Made by a program: the position numbers and the translations under genes
Notes under the pieces: model-generated
The model's input: only the letters and a program-made list of their open reading frames with translations
Told to the model about the DNA's origin: nothing
The model's database searches: none
From: Schoenoplectus triqueter
Lineage: Eukaryota; Streptophyta; Magnoliopsida; Poales; Cyperaceae
Length of the DNA stretch: 37,015 nt
Assembly (NCBI GenBank): GCA_964058805.1
Contig: CAXKVV010000703.1
Coordinates: 1-37,015 of the forward strand
Reading direction: 5' to 3'
Part shown: positions 20,901 to 31,393 of the stretch, one piece after another
How the letters are laid out: every line of letters starts with the position of its first letter
Numbering within the stretch: the first letter of the stretch is position 1

Positions 20901-23900
20901 ATGAAAAATTGTCCCTTAGCCAGTATTGTCACTCTATCCACAATCCCCTCAAGAAAAAGGTGTCCTTCAGAGTCCATTGACACCAAAAAATGTTTGTACA
21001 TTCACACAAGGAAAACAATAGTATGTACTTCAAAAGGTTTTCTATGCCTTACCTTGCAAACAGAGCACTAACCCTTCGGAGCCGCCACAGCCTCAATAAA
21101 GAAAAGAAACCGTAATCCCTAAGCTTCCCTGGTAGGACCTTTCGAGCAAGCTCAGCTGGGATGGTAGAGATCACATCCAGAAGAAACCAACTCTTAAGAT
21201 ACTTAAGGGCAATATTCTTGTGATCGTCGATAAGGACATAGGAGGAGCGGTCAAGGTAAGCCACAAAGAAGGTGAGTACAATGTCGATGGCAAAGAAGGC
21301 ATTGACTACATTATCAGTCACAGCCAGTGCACCTGTCGCGCGGCGGAGGAAACCAAACTCAAATGGGGACACCCAAGCTGTGTATCCTACTAATACAAGT
21401 AGGAAGACCTTCCATATTCTGTTAACAGGTGCAAATTTAGATTAGGTCAACTAATAATGATGATACTCTGAGAACTAGGAATACCTACCATGTTGAAAGG
21501 ACAAATTTTATTTTTGTTATACCATATTTAATTATGAAGTCAATGCTTTCGTAGAGGAACTGACCTTTAGCATCAACATCAAAAAGGTATTAAATTTAAA
21601 TCTGCTTTCTATTTAGGTGATTTAACCTTCTGAAATGGTCAGTAGAGTTAATACATGCCTAACTGATCTCAGGCTCCTCCTCTTGTTCATCTCTGCTTCA
21701 TGTGATGCAAGCTTCACTCTAATATTATTCATTTTGGTGGTTTTTTTGGGTGGGAGGTATTAACATGGGATTTATTTATTTAAAATGCCCCTTTACAAAT
21801 AAAGCAGAAACATAAAATTAAGTAGTGTTCGGAAATTGGCCACTCAGGCTCAACCCAGATTTACTCTAGTATATATTCTCTATTTCAACTGATGTTGCCA
21901 TTTCATTCTTTGAAGAAACTTTTTGACCCGTATTCTTTTATAATAATCCTAATTTTAATAGTAAGTATTAATTAATTAAAATTTAATAATAAATATTAAT
22001 TAATCAAAATTTTAATCGTAAGCATGGCATTGCGCAAGTCCCACTGACATCTTGTGCAAATGCGTCAATCAGACTGGACGTCTTTCTTTTAAGCTTTGCA
22101 AGGACGCCAGTCCATTCATGAACTGAACTTGACAATGGGAGAATGCAACCTCCACTGGCGTTGTCTTTTTTTGAGAAGTAACTGAAAGTTTTAAAAAAAG
22201 AAGAAAAAAAAAAGAAGAGGAAAGACGCTAGTCCCACTGGATCTTTGCACAAGATGCCAGTTAGACTAGTGCATTTGTACAAGGAACCAGTCAAACTAAC
22301 GCATTTGCACAAAATGTCAATGAGACTGACAACATGTTTATTATTAAAATTTTGATTAATTAATAGTTATTATTAAATTAAGAATTAATTAATGCTTATT
22401 ATAAAAAATTACGGAACTTTGACTATAGAAACTTCCCTTTTTAGCACCCAAAAAGCTCTTTAGTTTTATGCAAATATCAAATATAAGTTGACCTGCACTT
22501 TATTTTAATACACATTAACATGAAGGTACCTCTTTCAATAGTATAAACAAAAATACATATCTTTGTCTAATTTCCAGTAATGGGAAAGTCCCCTGCATTC
22601 TGTATGAAACTCAAGAATAACATGAAGCACCAAAATAAAATACACATACATGAAATCAGGCATGATTTTAGATCAAATCAAGCATACGACAACAGCATTA
22701 ATTATTTACAATATCCAGAAGACTGACAATCCAAAATCACTGATCATGGCATGCGGTACATAAAAATTTGGATGGAGAAGATTGCATGTTTTCCGCAAAA
22801 GATCAAGGATACCATGTGAAACCAAATGTCGAAGTAAAGACTACAAAAATTGTTGATCTAAACATAAAGAATATTGCCTTTTCCTAACTGATAGAATGAG
22901 AGGAATGAGAGAAATCTTTGATTATTTTAGAATGAATTGATTACAATGACTAAATCTTTATTTATAGACTAATTGTTTAACTAACTAATTCTAAACACTA
23001 AGCATCTCCCACACTACACCTCATACAATATCTCTTATACAATTCTACTCATCTCAACCTATCCCTCGAACATCCCTCTCAAACTCATCGTGCGGTACGC
23101 ATTGTGAGTTTGCACATCTCACAAGTTCTAACATCTCAATTTTTAAATTTGATCTCCAATTACATTACGGGTCTCTTTAAAGAAAGATAGAAGGAAGACA
23201 GCTATTTTGACTTAAAAAAAATTATTGATTGCTTCATATTTTTTTGAGACATTTTGAAATATCAATAGAAGGATTTTTGTTCTTTTTAACAATAATTTGA
23301 GACTCGTTTGAGTTCTCTTGAAAAGAAAAGAAGAGAAAAATAGAGAGATTAGAAGCCCGGTGCATGATTGGATCATTTAAAATTTGATTGGGAATAAAAG
23401 TTAGATTGTGAATTGTAAAGAGGTTTTGGAGAATTATGTATGAAAGTAAATGATCATTATAGGTTCAGATTGTGGATGTTGTGAGTGTTTTCTGATTAGT
23501 GAATGGAGGGCAAGGCTGCAGAATGTTCCTGAGATGACTTGGGGAATAACACCAGCACAATGGCACAGAAAAGGAGGTCTCAGTAGAACTCATCAGGGAA
23601 TTTTCCAGCCATAAGAGTGTGATCCCTTTCAGTATCAGAAACCGCATAGCTGAGATGGTCTATGACCATGACTTCAGGATCCTCATCAAAGTCAGCCCCG
23701 CAATCAGTGTCAATTTGTCAGCACACCAGCTCAATGGGGAAGTTACTCCAGCGCTGATCACAACGGTTTACAGTGAAGCCGTTAGAAAAGTCAGAAGATG
23801 TTTAATCGTTATGATTCATTTTTTACAGTTTGCTATTGTAATTGGCACTTAGTATAAATAGACAAAGTTTTTTATCTTTCTTTTAGCTAGAAACTATCTG

Positions 23901-26900
23901 AGAGTTGAAAAACCATGTCATTCATGTATCGTTGTTGTTTTGAATAAAGAACTTATCAAAAATCCAATCAATTCTCCATCTAATTCTGAAATTGAGTGTT
24001 ACACAATTCCACATATCAAATCAGATGTACAGAAATCAACCGCTAAAATCAGATCATTTCCCACATAAACAAGCAAGGAACAAATCTGATTGAATCAAAA
24101 TCCTCAGGCGACTATTTGGTAAACATGTCTGCGACAGCCTGACATGTCAGATCCAAGAGCCCCTTACGGAGTAGCAAAACGCACCGCAAGGTGACATATC
24201 AGAATTTTGATGAGAGATCAGGGGCTGAAGCAAACGAACTCTAGATTCATCACAGCAGTAGCTGATCCAGTGATCTTCATTCTTGAATTGAGCTTTTGTT
24301 TGAGGCCGAAAGGAGAATTCGTCATTGGTAGGAGCTCAGCGTGGAGGCGTCTGGTGGCAAGCAAGCAAGAAGCTCGTTGATTCGCGCAGAAGAAGAATCC
24401 TGGAGCTGGCGATCAGGAAGCATACGCGATGGATTCGCGCACAAGAAAGAGAAAGCGCCTGAGAAATCGCGATTAGAAGAGGAGGCGCGATGGAGAATTG
24501 CAAGAAGAGGATGCGCTGAGAAGCTCGCGACTGAGAATTGCAAACGCGACTTGAAGCAATCGCGCACAAAGAACGGGCTATCAGGAAGTGTCGAAGAAGC
24601 AGCAGTCTTGATTCTTGAATCGCGAGAGGAAAGCACGCGCGATGAAGATGGAAGAGGAGATCTACTGACTTTGTCGAAGAAGCAACGATCTTGTCTAAGA
24701 GCAGCGATCAGTGAGGAGAGTGAATCTGAGTTGAACTGCACAATCAGCGATCTAAGGCGATCAGCGATCTCCGATTGTTTCTTTGATCGTGGGAGAAAAA
24801 TAGAAGGAGAGTAGAATATAGGTTTATTGGAATGAATAGAGTAGAATAGAGTTATTTACTGAAAATAGGTGGGAAAAGAAAATAAAATCTGGAATAGAAT
24901 GGAATAAAAGTTGGAATAAGATGTATAATTTTTGAAATAGATATGAACCTAATTTTAATAATATTTTTATTCTAATATCATAATAAAATGTGAGAATGAG
25001 AGGAAATAGAGAGAATGATAATAATTTTTATTATCTTAGAATAATTTGATTACAATGATTAAATCTGTATTTATAAATTAATTATTTAACTAATTAATTC
25101 TAAACACTAAACATCTCTTATACTACTCTTACATAATATCTCTTATATAATTTTACTCATCTCAATCTATACCTCGAACTCTTACATAATATCTCTTATA
25201 TAATTTTACTCATCTCAATCTATAACTCGAACACTAACCCCTTGCATACTCCAAAAATAATTAGAAAAATAATAATGGCATACATTGAACCAAACATTGC
25301 CTTGAAGAAAAGAGATTGCTATATCAAGTGAAACAGTTTGCATCTATGGTTAATCAATAGGCGTACTCTACGCGCCAGCTGAAGCACCCCACTGCAATTT
25401 TCATGTGAAATCTGATCATGCAATGCATCAATTAGGGCAAGAGAAAGCTGCTTCTTCGTCTGAGATTTGAAAATGAGATGTTCTTTTTTGCTTTTTTTTT
25501 GGGCTTTTTGTCATTCTTCTTTGGCACCTACGGTAGAGATCAGAGGGATTTGGAGCAACAACTTCTTAGAGAATGCCATTTCCCCTTAATGAACGGATCC
25601 ATACCCTCTGACACAGGTCTAATTCTCTATTTACATTGATAAAGAACTGAGCAAACTATTTGGAAAGGCTCTCGATCTCCTCATTCTCTTCAGTTCCTGC
25701 TTATTCTTTTTTGGCTTTTAAGCGCTGCTCTAACAAGAACCTTGGCCCCATACAGTGAGCAGAGGCCGAACAGGGAAAAACTGTTAACTGGTAAATACAG
25801 AGAACTGAGGAAATATTAGAGAAATAGATCTCTGTGGACCAGTACAGGTAAGGGATCTTGAAGAGGTTCTGGAGGAAGACTTGGATACTGTAAGGCTGGC
25901 TCTTGGGTTTTAAAAAGGCCAGCATTTGAGAATAATTGAAAATTAAGTGTTGTTTGCTATTTATGTTTAACTTGTTTTGTGGCTTGGTTACTTAGAACAT
26001 GGAGATACTTTGCTAGAGCCTACAGGGTCTGGTGCAGGTTGTTTTGTTGACAGGTAGTACAGGCTAGTGCCAAATTACCTTTATAATTGGACAGTTTGTA
26101 GGTTTAATAGAAAGTAGTGGGCTCAGACCACTTCAAATAGAGGAAAAGAAAAGATAGAAAAGAACTCGGCCATATTTTTCTCACTACAAACATAAACAAA
26201 CAAAACAAAGGGTATGGAGAGAACACCAAGTATAGACAGCAGAGAACAAACGAATCAATATAGCAATGACATGTGTTAAGTTGTCAAGTTTCATCTTAAT
26301 TGGTATCTAGTACAAGTAGGGAAGTATGAAGCAGTGTGAGAATCTCTCTATGCCAGACATCACACACAAACACATGCTAGAAAAACTATTTTGTTATATC
26401 CAATCCCATTTTTTCTGTTTCCAAAACTTCTCTCCCATAAGGCCAGAACCTATATTTCAAAATTGGAAATCATGCTATCTGGTCAACTATATGAAGCATG
26501 CGAGGTTCAATTTACCATGCTAGGAGAATATTATCTGAAATATTTATTAAATTCATCGGCATGGAAGAAAATTGAATGGACGGTCGAAAATCAAGTAACG
26601 AGGTTTCTCCCGTGACCTTCTACTGCCATGCATTCAAGAAAAGAGGAACAAAGGTTCCTTTCATGAAAACATTGGAATCACCTAAAACCGGAGAAATTTC
26701 CGAGAAGCTCCAAATTGTTAAGACTTTCTCATTCCACATCTAAATTAATTAAGAGAAAAAACGATCTGATTAACTCGCAGGCCCCTTCCCCCACCCCAAC
26801 AACGCCCTAGTGCCTTCCACAATCGAGCTACAGTTCTGTAACGATGCAGCACTCCCAACAACCCATTTGTCAATAAAAAGAAACAGCAAAACAAGAAACA

Positions 26901-27220
26901 ATGAAAGAGGTGAGAAAAAAAAAGAAAGAGTCTATTTGTTATTAGTTGTAACGTCGTTTGCTGATGTAGTCAACGTAAGATAATGGATGTACTTTTATAT
27001 TTCTAACAGAGAGAAAGAGATTGAAAATAACGAACCTGTATTTGCGTTCGTAAGGAGAGATAACTAATGGACGGAGGTTGACGTTCCGATAGCTCTTGGC
27101 GCCAAGGGAAGGCAGCATGCCACTCGCCAAGCTGTAATGGCTTCCATCCCTCGAGATGTGGTCCGGCTCCGCAGCTTTCGACCAGCAAACGGCAGCACCG
27201 AGCCTGAACGTCGACACCAT
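16117..27220 (-). CDS. AKT1: AKT1-like inward-rectifying Shaker K+ channel, complete
   Basis: Voltage-gated K+ channel of the plasma membrane; AKT1 proteins mediate K+ uptake, mainly in roots, and are activated by CBL-CIPK23 in Arabidopsis. Eleven coding exons on the minus strand: 27220-27036, 21418-21053, 20584-20527, 20434-20117, 19255-19010, 18764-18666, 18570-18541, 18444-18259, 17985-17785, 17578-17503, 16940-16117. They total 2589 nt, giving 862 residues (Arabidopsis AKT1 has 857), and every junction keeps the frame. Order: six membrane segments with TVGYGD pore (260-265), cyclic-nucleotide-binding-like domain (about 370-500), ankyrin repeats (about 525-715), KHA domain (about 797-862). 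The start is the first ATG after an in-frame TGA (27256-27254). Odd: exon 5 ends in a GTCTCT donor inside a GA run; intron 1 (5.6 kb) holds transposons. Nothing points to loss of function. Confidence 0.93.
18259..19255 (-). CDS. AKT1: Channel exons 5-8: C-linker and cyclic-nucleotide-binding-like domain
   Basis: Exon 5 (19255-19010) encodes [20 protein letters not shown], then [15 protein letters not shown] and [15 protein letters not shown], the C-linker. Exon 6 (18764-18666) gives [20 protein letters not shown]; exon 7 is a 30-bp micro-exon (18570-18541; [10 protein letters not shown]); exon 8 (18444-18259) holds [20 protein letters not shown]. All start and end in phase 0. The beta-roll loop spanning exons 7-8 looks one residue shorter than in Arabidopsis AKT1. 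In plant channels this domain mainly assists assembly and gating. Confidence 0.9.
20117..21418 (-). CDS. AKT1: Channel exons 2-4: S1-S6 membrane core and pore
   Basis: Exon 2 (21418-21053) starts in S1 ([15 protein letters not shown], residue 63 on) and carries S2, S3 and the S4 voltage sensor [16 protein letters not shown], with Arg at 171, 174, 176 and 177. Exon 3 (20584-20527; 58 bp) adds the S4-S5 linker [16 protein letters not shown]. Exon 4 (20434-20117) holds S5, the pore loop with selectivity filter TVGYGD (260-265), and S6 up to HSTNRTRKF. Phases are 2/1/0/0 and fit exactly. The filter and voltage sensor are complete, as in K+-selective Shaker channels. Confidence 0.93.
20664..20892. 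repeat. Minisatellite, about five copies of 46-47 bp, in channel intron 2
   Basis: Copies start near 20664, 20711, 20757, 20803 and 20849. The shared core is TTGGTGCTATTTGTGTGCAA followed by CTGACTGCAGGTTAA and ACTATGATACTGTG. Copies differ at several positions, so the array is not brand new. Confidence 0.8.
21938..22415. mobile_element. Foldback element with long inverted arms in channel intron 1
   Basis: The two arms are long imperfect reverse complements. The left arm (about 21938-22090) carries TATTAATTAATCAAAATTTT and GACATCTTGTGCAAATGCG. The right arm (about 22265-22415), in reverse complement, carries TATTAATTAATCAAAATTTT and GACATTTTGTGCAAATGCG. The middle has a purine-rich run. Short repeats of a GCATTTGCACAA motif lie in the right arm. 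Edges are approximate and no clear target duplication was found. Confidence 0.65.
22889..25233 (-). mobile_element. Complete non-autonomous Copia-type LTR retrotransposon in channel intron 1
   Basis: Two direct repeats, 22889-23072 (184 bp) and 24989-25233 (245 bp), act as LTRs and begin TG and end CA. On the minus strand they start TGTTCGAG. The element is flanked by a perfect 5-bp duplication CTAAC (22884-22888 and 25234-25238). Just inside the upstream LTR, minus-strand TATGATATTAGAAT fits a worn initiator-Met primer site (TGGTATCAGAGC) with C-to-T and G-to-A changes. A purine tract GAGAGGGA precedes the other LTR. The 2345-bp element has no complete polyprotein; VADMFTK followed by a stop, near 24135, resembles the end of Copia RNase H. 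The longer LTR has an internal repeat of about 50 bp. Confidence 0.82.
23783..24003 (+). repeat. Possible nested LTR-like segment
   Basis: Inside the intron 1 retroelement, in opposite orientation: TAGTATAAATAGAC as a TATA region near 23850, GAATAAAGAAC as a poly-A signal near 23942, and an end GAGTGTTACACA. This order is typical of a plant LTR. No matching second LTR or target duplication was found, so this is tentative. Confidence 0.35.
25239..27035 (-). other. 5' part of channel intron 1
   Basis: About 1.8 kb between the retroelement and exon 1. No exon, RNA gene or clear repeat was recognised; the short open frames here have no conserved motif. Confidence 0.5.
27036..27220 (-). CDS. AKT1: Channel exon 1: cytosolic N-terminus
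   Basis: Residues 1-61 plus two bases of codon 62. The run [18 protein letters not shown]...[10 protein letters not shown] matches the pre-S1 region of AKT1 channels, which usually reads YSLSTGILPSLGARSNR...VSPYDxKYR. Donor CAG|GTTCGT. The first ~30 residues are not conserved with anything I recognise. The exon lies 5.6 kb from exon 2 and would be missed without the KYR|IW junction. Confidence 0.85.
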
Positions 27221-27640
27221 TGTCGATTCGGAGAAAGCGAACCCTCCGCCGCGTCAATTCAAATTCAAGTACCAATTCCAACTCCGAAATAGGTCCAATC
27301 GGAGTTGTCTCGCGCGAGGCCTTTCTTTCTTTGGGGAAAGGAAAGAGAGAAGGCCTCGAATTTCGCTAGGTCCAGAGAGAGAAAGAGAGGACGATTTCAA
27401 TTTTGGGCAACCGGCGGGTATTAGCAACTGTGAATCTGTGCTTCTATATAAATGAGCGTTCTATTTGAAGTATTTCTATATATATGCTCGTCTTCGAGTA
27501 GAACGGAAGTGAAGAAGTTGGATTTGCTTTTATATAATATATGTAGCCTGTGGCCCATGAGGTGTGGGTCCGATCATAATCTAGGTCTTTTATGGAACCG
27601 GTGGGGTCCATCCAAGCCTTCCGATCATATTTAGTTTCAA
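27221..27640 (-). promoter_or_regulatory. Presumed 5'UTR and promoter of the channel gene
   Basis: Less AT-rich than its surroundings up to about 27430, as expected of a leader with GA/CT tracts. Minus-strand TTTATATAG at about 27443-27451, some 225 bp upstream of the ATG, is a possible TATA box. An in-frame stop at 27256-27254 limits the protein start. The transcription start is not determined. Confidence 0.4.
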
Positions 27641-28787
27641 TCTCGATGTAACTTATTTTTAATTTTATATTCTATTTTAATTTTGATGTTGATTCTCGGG
27701 TATCAGTGTGACACTGTGGGTTGCTGAGTTATGGATACATCCGCTGCTATAGATAAAAGCATGGCACTTCTGTCATATTTTGTTTGTATCTATAATTTGT
27801 ACGACTCATTTATTAAAAACTTCTCTAACTTAATTATAAAGATTTAAATCAATCTGATCATCAAAATCTGCTATCATAATTTTTATGTTATAGAAATTAT
27901 GACAACAGATACGAATCCACCGAGTTATCTACCCGCAAAACTTAGTATATAACTATATATACTGTTTATGTTAGTGAAAAATGCAATCACTACCATATTT
28001 ACATATTTTTTTGTGTCTATAACTGTGAGATCCACTTAATAATAATAGTCATACATCAAATTATAACCGTTTAAATAATTTCGACAGTCGAAATTCACTG
28101 TCATAAGTTTTATGGTAGACGATATGGATCCATGTCAACGTGATACAGTAGCAATTTTAAAACCCACTTCGAATTTTGAATAATTAATATGACGCCATAA
28201 TAAATGTAGTTGAATATTATTTATAAGAATAAAAATTATCAACTACCAACATGCTCAATAATTGAATCAGAGTCTATGCTTGGAAGAAAAAAATGATGAA
28301 AATGACTTTTTCGTTTGTGGATATATTTTAATTGCAATAATTGCATGTAGATGATGAATCTTAATTGTTGAGAACTAGAGATGACTAACAAAATAGTTGA
28401 CTATTTATAGAAGGAAAAAAAACGTTTTTTAGTTTTGGATTTTTTTAATTGTGATGTTTTTTTTATGAAAAGGAACATATTTTGAAGTAATATTAGTGGG
28501 TAACCCGCAAAGCCCTTTTTTATAAAATGAAATGGTTAATGGTGTATCATGAACTTCTATTAAAAAAATCTTAATTCAAAATAACTGTCATTATTATGAT
28601 CGAACTGATGATAAAACAAATCCGATAACTGTAGAGTAATAGTAATTCAAGAGGATTCGGATCCGAAAGAGGTAAACGACTCCTCTCCAATGCCACGGAA
28701 TATTAATTGAAATACATCTGAGGATCTCTACATAATGAAGACAACTCGTATATATTCATCGGACGGGTAAAGGACAATTTGTGCTTT

Positions 28788-28831
28788 TTGGATGTCAAGT
28801 GAACATCACGTGAGTTGCACTTGACATCCAA
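28788..28831. repeat. 14-bp hairpin with CACGTG in the loop
   Basis: Arms TTGGATGTCAAGTG (28788-28801) and CACTTGACATCCAA (28818-28831) are perfect reverse complements around a 16-base loop that contains CACGTG, a G-box core. Function unknown. Confidence 0.7.
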
Positions 28832-29277
28832 GCTTCCCTGGATCACCTCCCAAAAGCTACTACGTTTCTAATTACTAAATGCATGTTGAAATTGGTTCAA
28901 TTTTTATTTTATCAGTTAATCACTCAACGTAATAAAATATATTTTCATGAAAAAATTCATCACTTTATTTATGAATAAAAAAAACATGCTTACTCGTTGG
29001 TGTTTTCATATAGATTTTTTTCCTGACAATTTTATTTTGGATATTTTGAAAACAGATGAATAAAGCATAAAATAATTGCTTTACTTTCTTTCAAAACTTT
29101 CATAGCTCAAATTTTATATTTGATTTGTCAAAATAAAACATTAGTTTCATCTAGTTATATCGCTTTCTTTATGCACATAAAAAATTTAAATACCTCAACA
29201 CTTTATCTTTAACATCAAGAGTTCTCAAGAAATACCCAGATGTCAAAATATTTTTGGATAATAATATTTTGAATTTC

Positions 29278-29306
29278 TTATATATATATATATATATATA
29301 TATATA
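29278..29306. repeat. (TA)n microsatellite
   Basis: About fourteen uninterrupted TA units in AT-rich intergenic DNA. Confidence 0.95.
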
Positions 29307-30764
29307 AGTGAAAGTTAAAACATCAAAGATGTTTACATGCGTAAAGAAAAAATAATATAAATCATACCTAAAACTTTATTTCAACATTCCTCTGATAAAT
29401 TATAATAACTATTTTTTTTGTAAATTTTGAATAATGTTTGTAAAAAATTTCAATTTTGACAACCCTGAATTGTTCATTTCGTGACACATTCTAATACTTA
29501 ATTTAGAGTTATAAAATGACCAAATTATCCTTGTATATGCATTTTACTATAAATAATTATGTTTTGCTAGTTTTTAAATTTACATAAAGTTAGCAACTAT
29601 TTCAAATTGACATTACGTTTTTAAAATATGTTATATGCTTTATTTACTTCCTTTGGATTGGCTTTATAAAGATGGGTTTGTAATATATTATTACATTATA
29701 ATTTAATTTTTTTAATATTCACAATTCTTATTAGGTTTAATTTTTCATTTTTATTTTCTTATACTTCATTTTCTGAAATTTTTATTTTTCAAATGAAAAA
29801 TACATTGATTATTCTGAATATTTAATGAGTGTGTATATTTATTAAAATATTTGCTAATTTTCTGTAAATCAAAATTTCATAAAATATAATTACTTTAAAT
29901 ATCATGCACATACATACAAATATAATTTTGGCATTTATAATTTAAAATAAAGTATTAGATAGCAATTATTTGTCAGGGGTCAATGTCACGAGATAGATAG
30001 TTTATGGACATTATTTGTCAAAATTAAAAATTCAAAGACTAAATTATCATAACCCGAAAGTTCGGAAAGATACTTGAGACATTATCCCAAAAAATAATTC
30101 AGAAGATGGAAGAAGAAAGGTTGGTTTGATGTATTAATTTGCTTAGACTCGATGCATGGACCTTGGTGTCTTTAGGTGATTTACTGGTTTAGCATCGATC
30201 AAGCTCAACATGAACTAAAAAGAACAAATTTCAGAATTTGCCGTCAATCTAGTACTTAATAGGATTGATAAAAATAATTCATATATTTTTTTAGTATTTA
30301 TCATTTCTATATATTATTAAATGACATTAATATAAAATTGAAAATTAAAAGAAAATTATTTTAACATTAATGTCTAAGGTTATTTTTATTTTTGTATATT
30401 TGCGGTGCATTATAATAGTAGATTGTTTTCAAACTTATTTTTTCTTCATGTACCTTTTTATTGTTTTTCTTTTTTTCTTTTAAACACAAAACATGATTTA
30501 GTAGAAGAAAATAGGATTAAGAAAGCTGGTTAAATTTTATTAATATATATTATACAATAGAATGTGATATTATAATAATTCTTGTATGAAAACTCATTAC
30601 ATATTTATTATTAGTTTATTTTAAGATAAATTTAGTGTATCTTAATGATAATAATATGATATGATTCAACAACATTACATGTGCATACACTTGAAAATTT
30701 CATACTGAGTTGTAGATGATCTTAAGATACTGAATATTTTTAAAATCCAGAGGCGGAACTAAGA

Positions 30765-31385
30765 TAGGGTTGTCAATGACATTCTTTTGGTCATTTATCC
30801 GACCCGTATCATACCCGATAAGATGGGTATGGATAAGGTTTTATTTTCATTAGGTCATCGGGTATGGGTACGGTAAGAAAAAAATTTCGTTAACTTATCG
30901 GGTATGGATATAGGTAAGCGATTTTCGTTACCCGTTATCCATTGGATAAATTATATAAAAATATATAGTTAAATATATATAAGTACAATTATTTTATATT
31001 TTTAATAAATATATATAGTTAAATTATATAAATATAAATATAAATATATATATATATGTATATTAGTATATATTTTTATGACAATTGACATAAAAAATTA
31101 TATGATTTTTATTATATCTAAAATGTTAATTATTATTGCACTTTATTAGTATATTTAATGCTATTTATTTATCTAAATCATATAATTTTATTAATTAAAT
31201 TATTTTTATTTTTATTGTTATCTACCATTATCTGTTCATTATCTGAAATTTTTAATGGGTAAGGGTAATATATGAATAAAAAAAATAATGGATATAAATA
31301 AGTTTTGGATAAAAAAAAATTAATAAGTATGGATATAAAAATATCTCTACTCTATTCTATCCTACCATATCCATTGACAGCCCTA
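30765..31385. mobile_element. hAT-type MITE with AACTAAGA target duplication
   Basis: This 621-bp element has ends TAGGGTTGTCAATGACA and, in reverse complement, TAGGGCTGTCAATGGAT. It is flanked by a perfect 8-bp direct repeat AACTAAGA (30757-30764 and 31386-31393). The arms hold repeats around GGGTATGG and GGATAAGG; the core is very AT-rich. It has the same end type and duplication length as the element at 11369 but a different body. No coding capacity. Confidence 0.88.
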
Positions 31386-31393
31386 AACTAAGA

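Larger units (their letters stand above)
27641..30756. other. AT-rich intergenic DNA upstream of the channel gene
   Basis: No gene seen. It contains a short hairpin (28788-28831) and an (AT)n tract (29278-29306). Degraded similarity between about 27720-27920 and 27940-28140 (ATTATGACAACAGATACGAAT against CACTGTCATAAG...GATATGGAT) suggests an old duplicated repeat, but it is too weak to classify. Confidence 0.45.

Noticed and set aside
22004..22312. 102-residue minus-strand open frame
   Set aside because: Falls entirely in the foldback element; the repeated [18 protein letters not shown] text is a translation of its short repeats.
23619..23852. 77-residue plus-strand frame with [12 protein letters not shown] text resembling a bacterial EAL domain
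   Set aside because: The resemblance is short, the frame lies inside a retrotransposon, and no catalytic motif follows.
24322..24814. Open frames of 139 and 157 residues on both strands in channel intron 1
   Set aside because: They lie in the leader/gag region of the non-autonomous retroelement; Arg/Ser/Glu-rich translations come from repeated GCGATTCGCGC-type words, with no domain seen.
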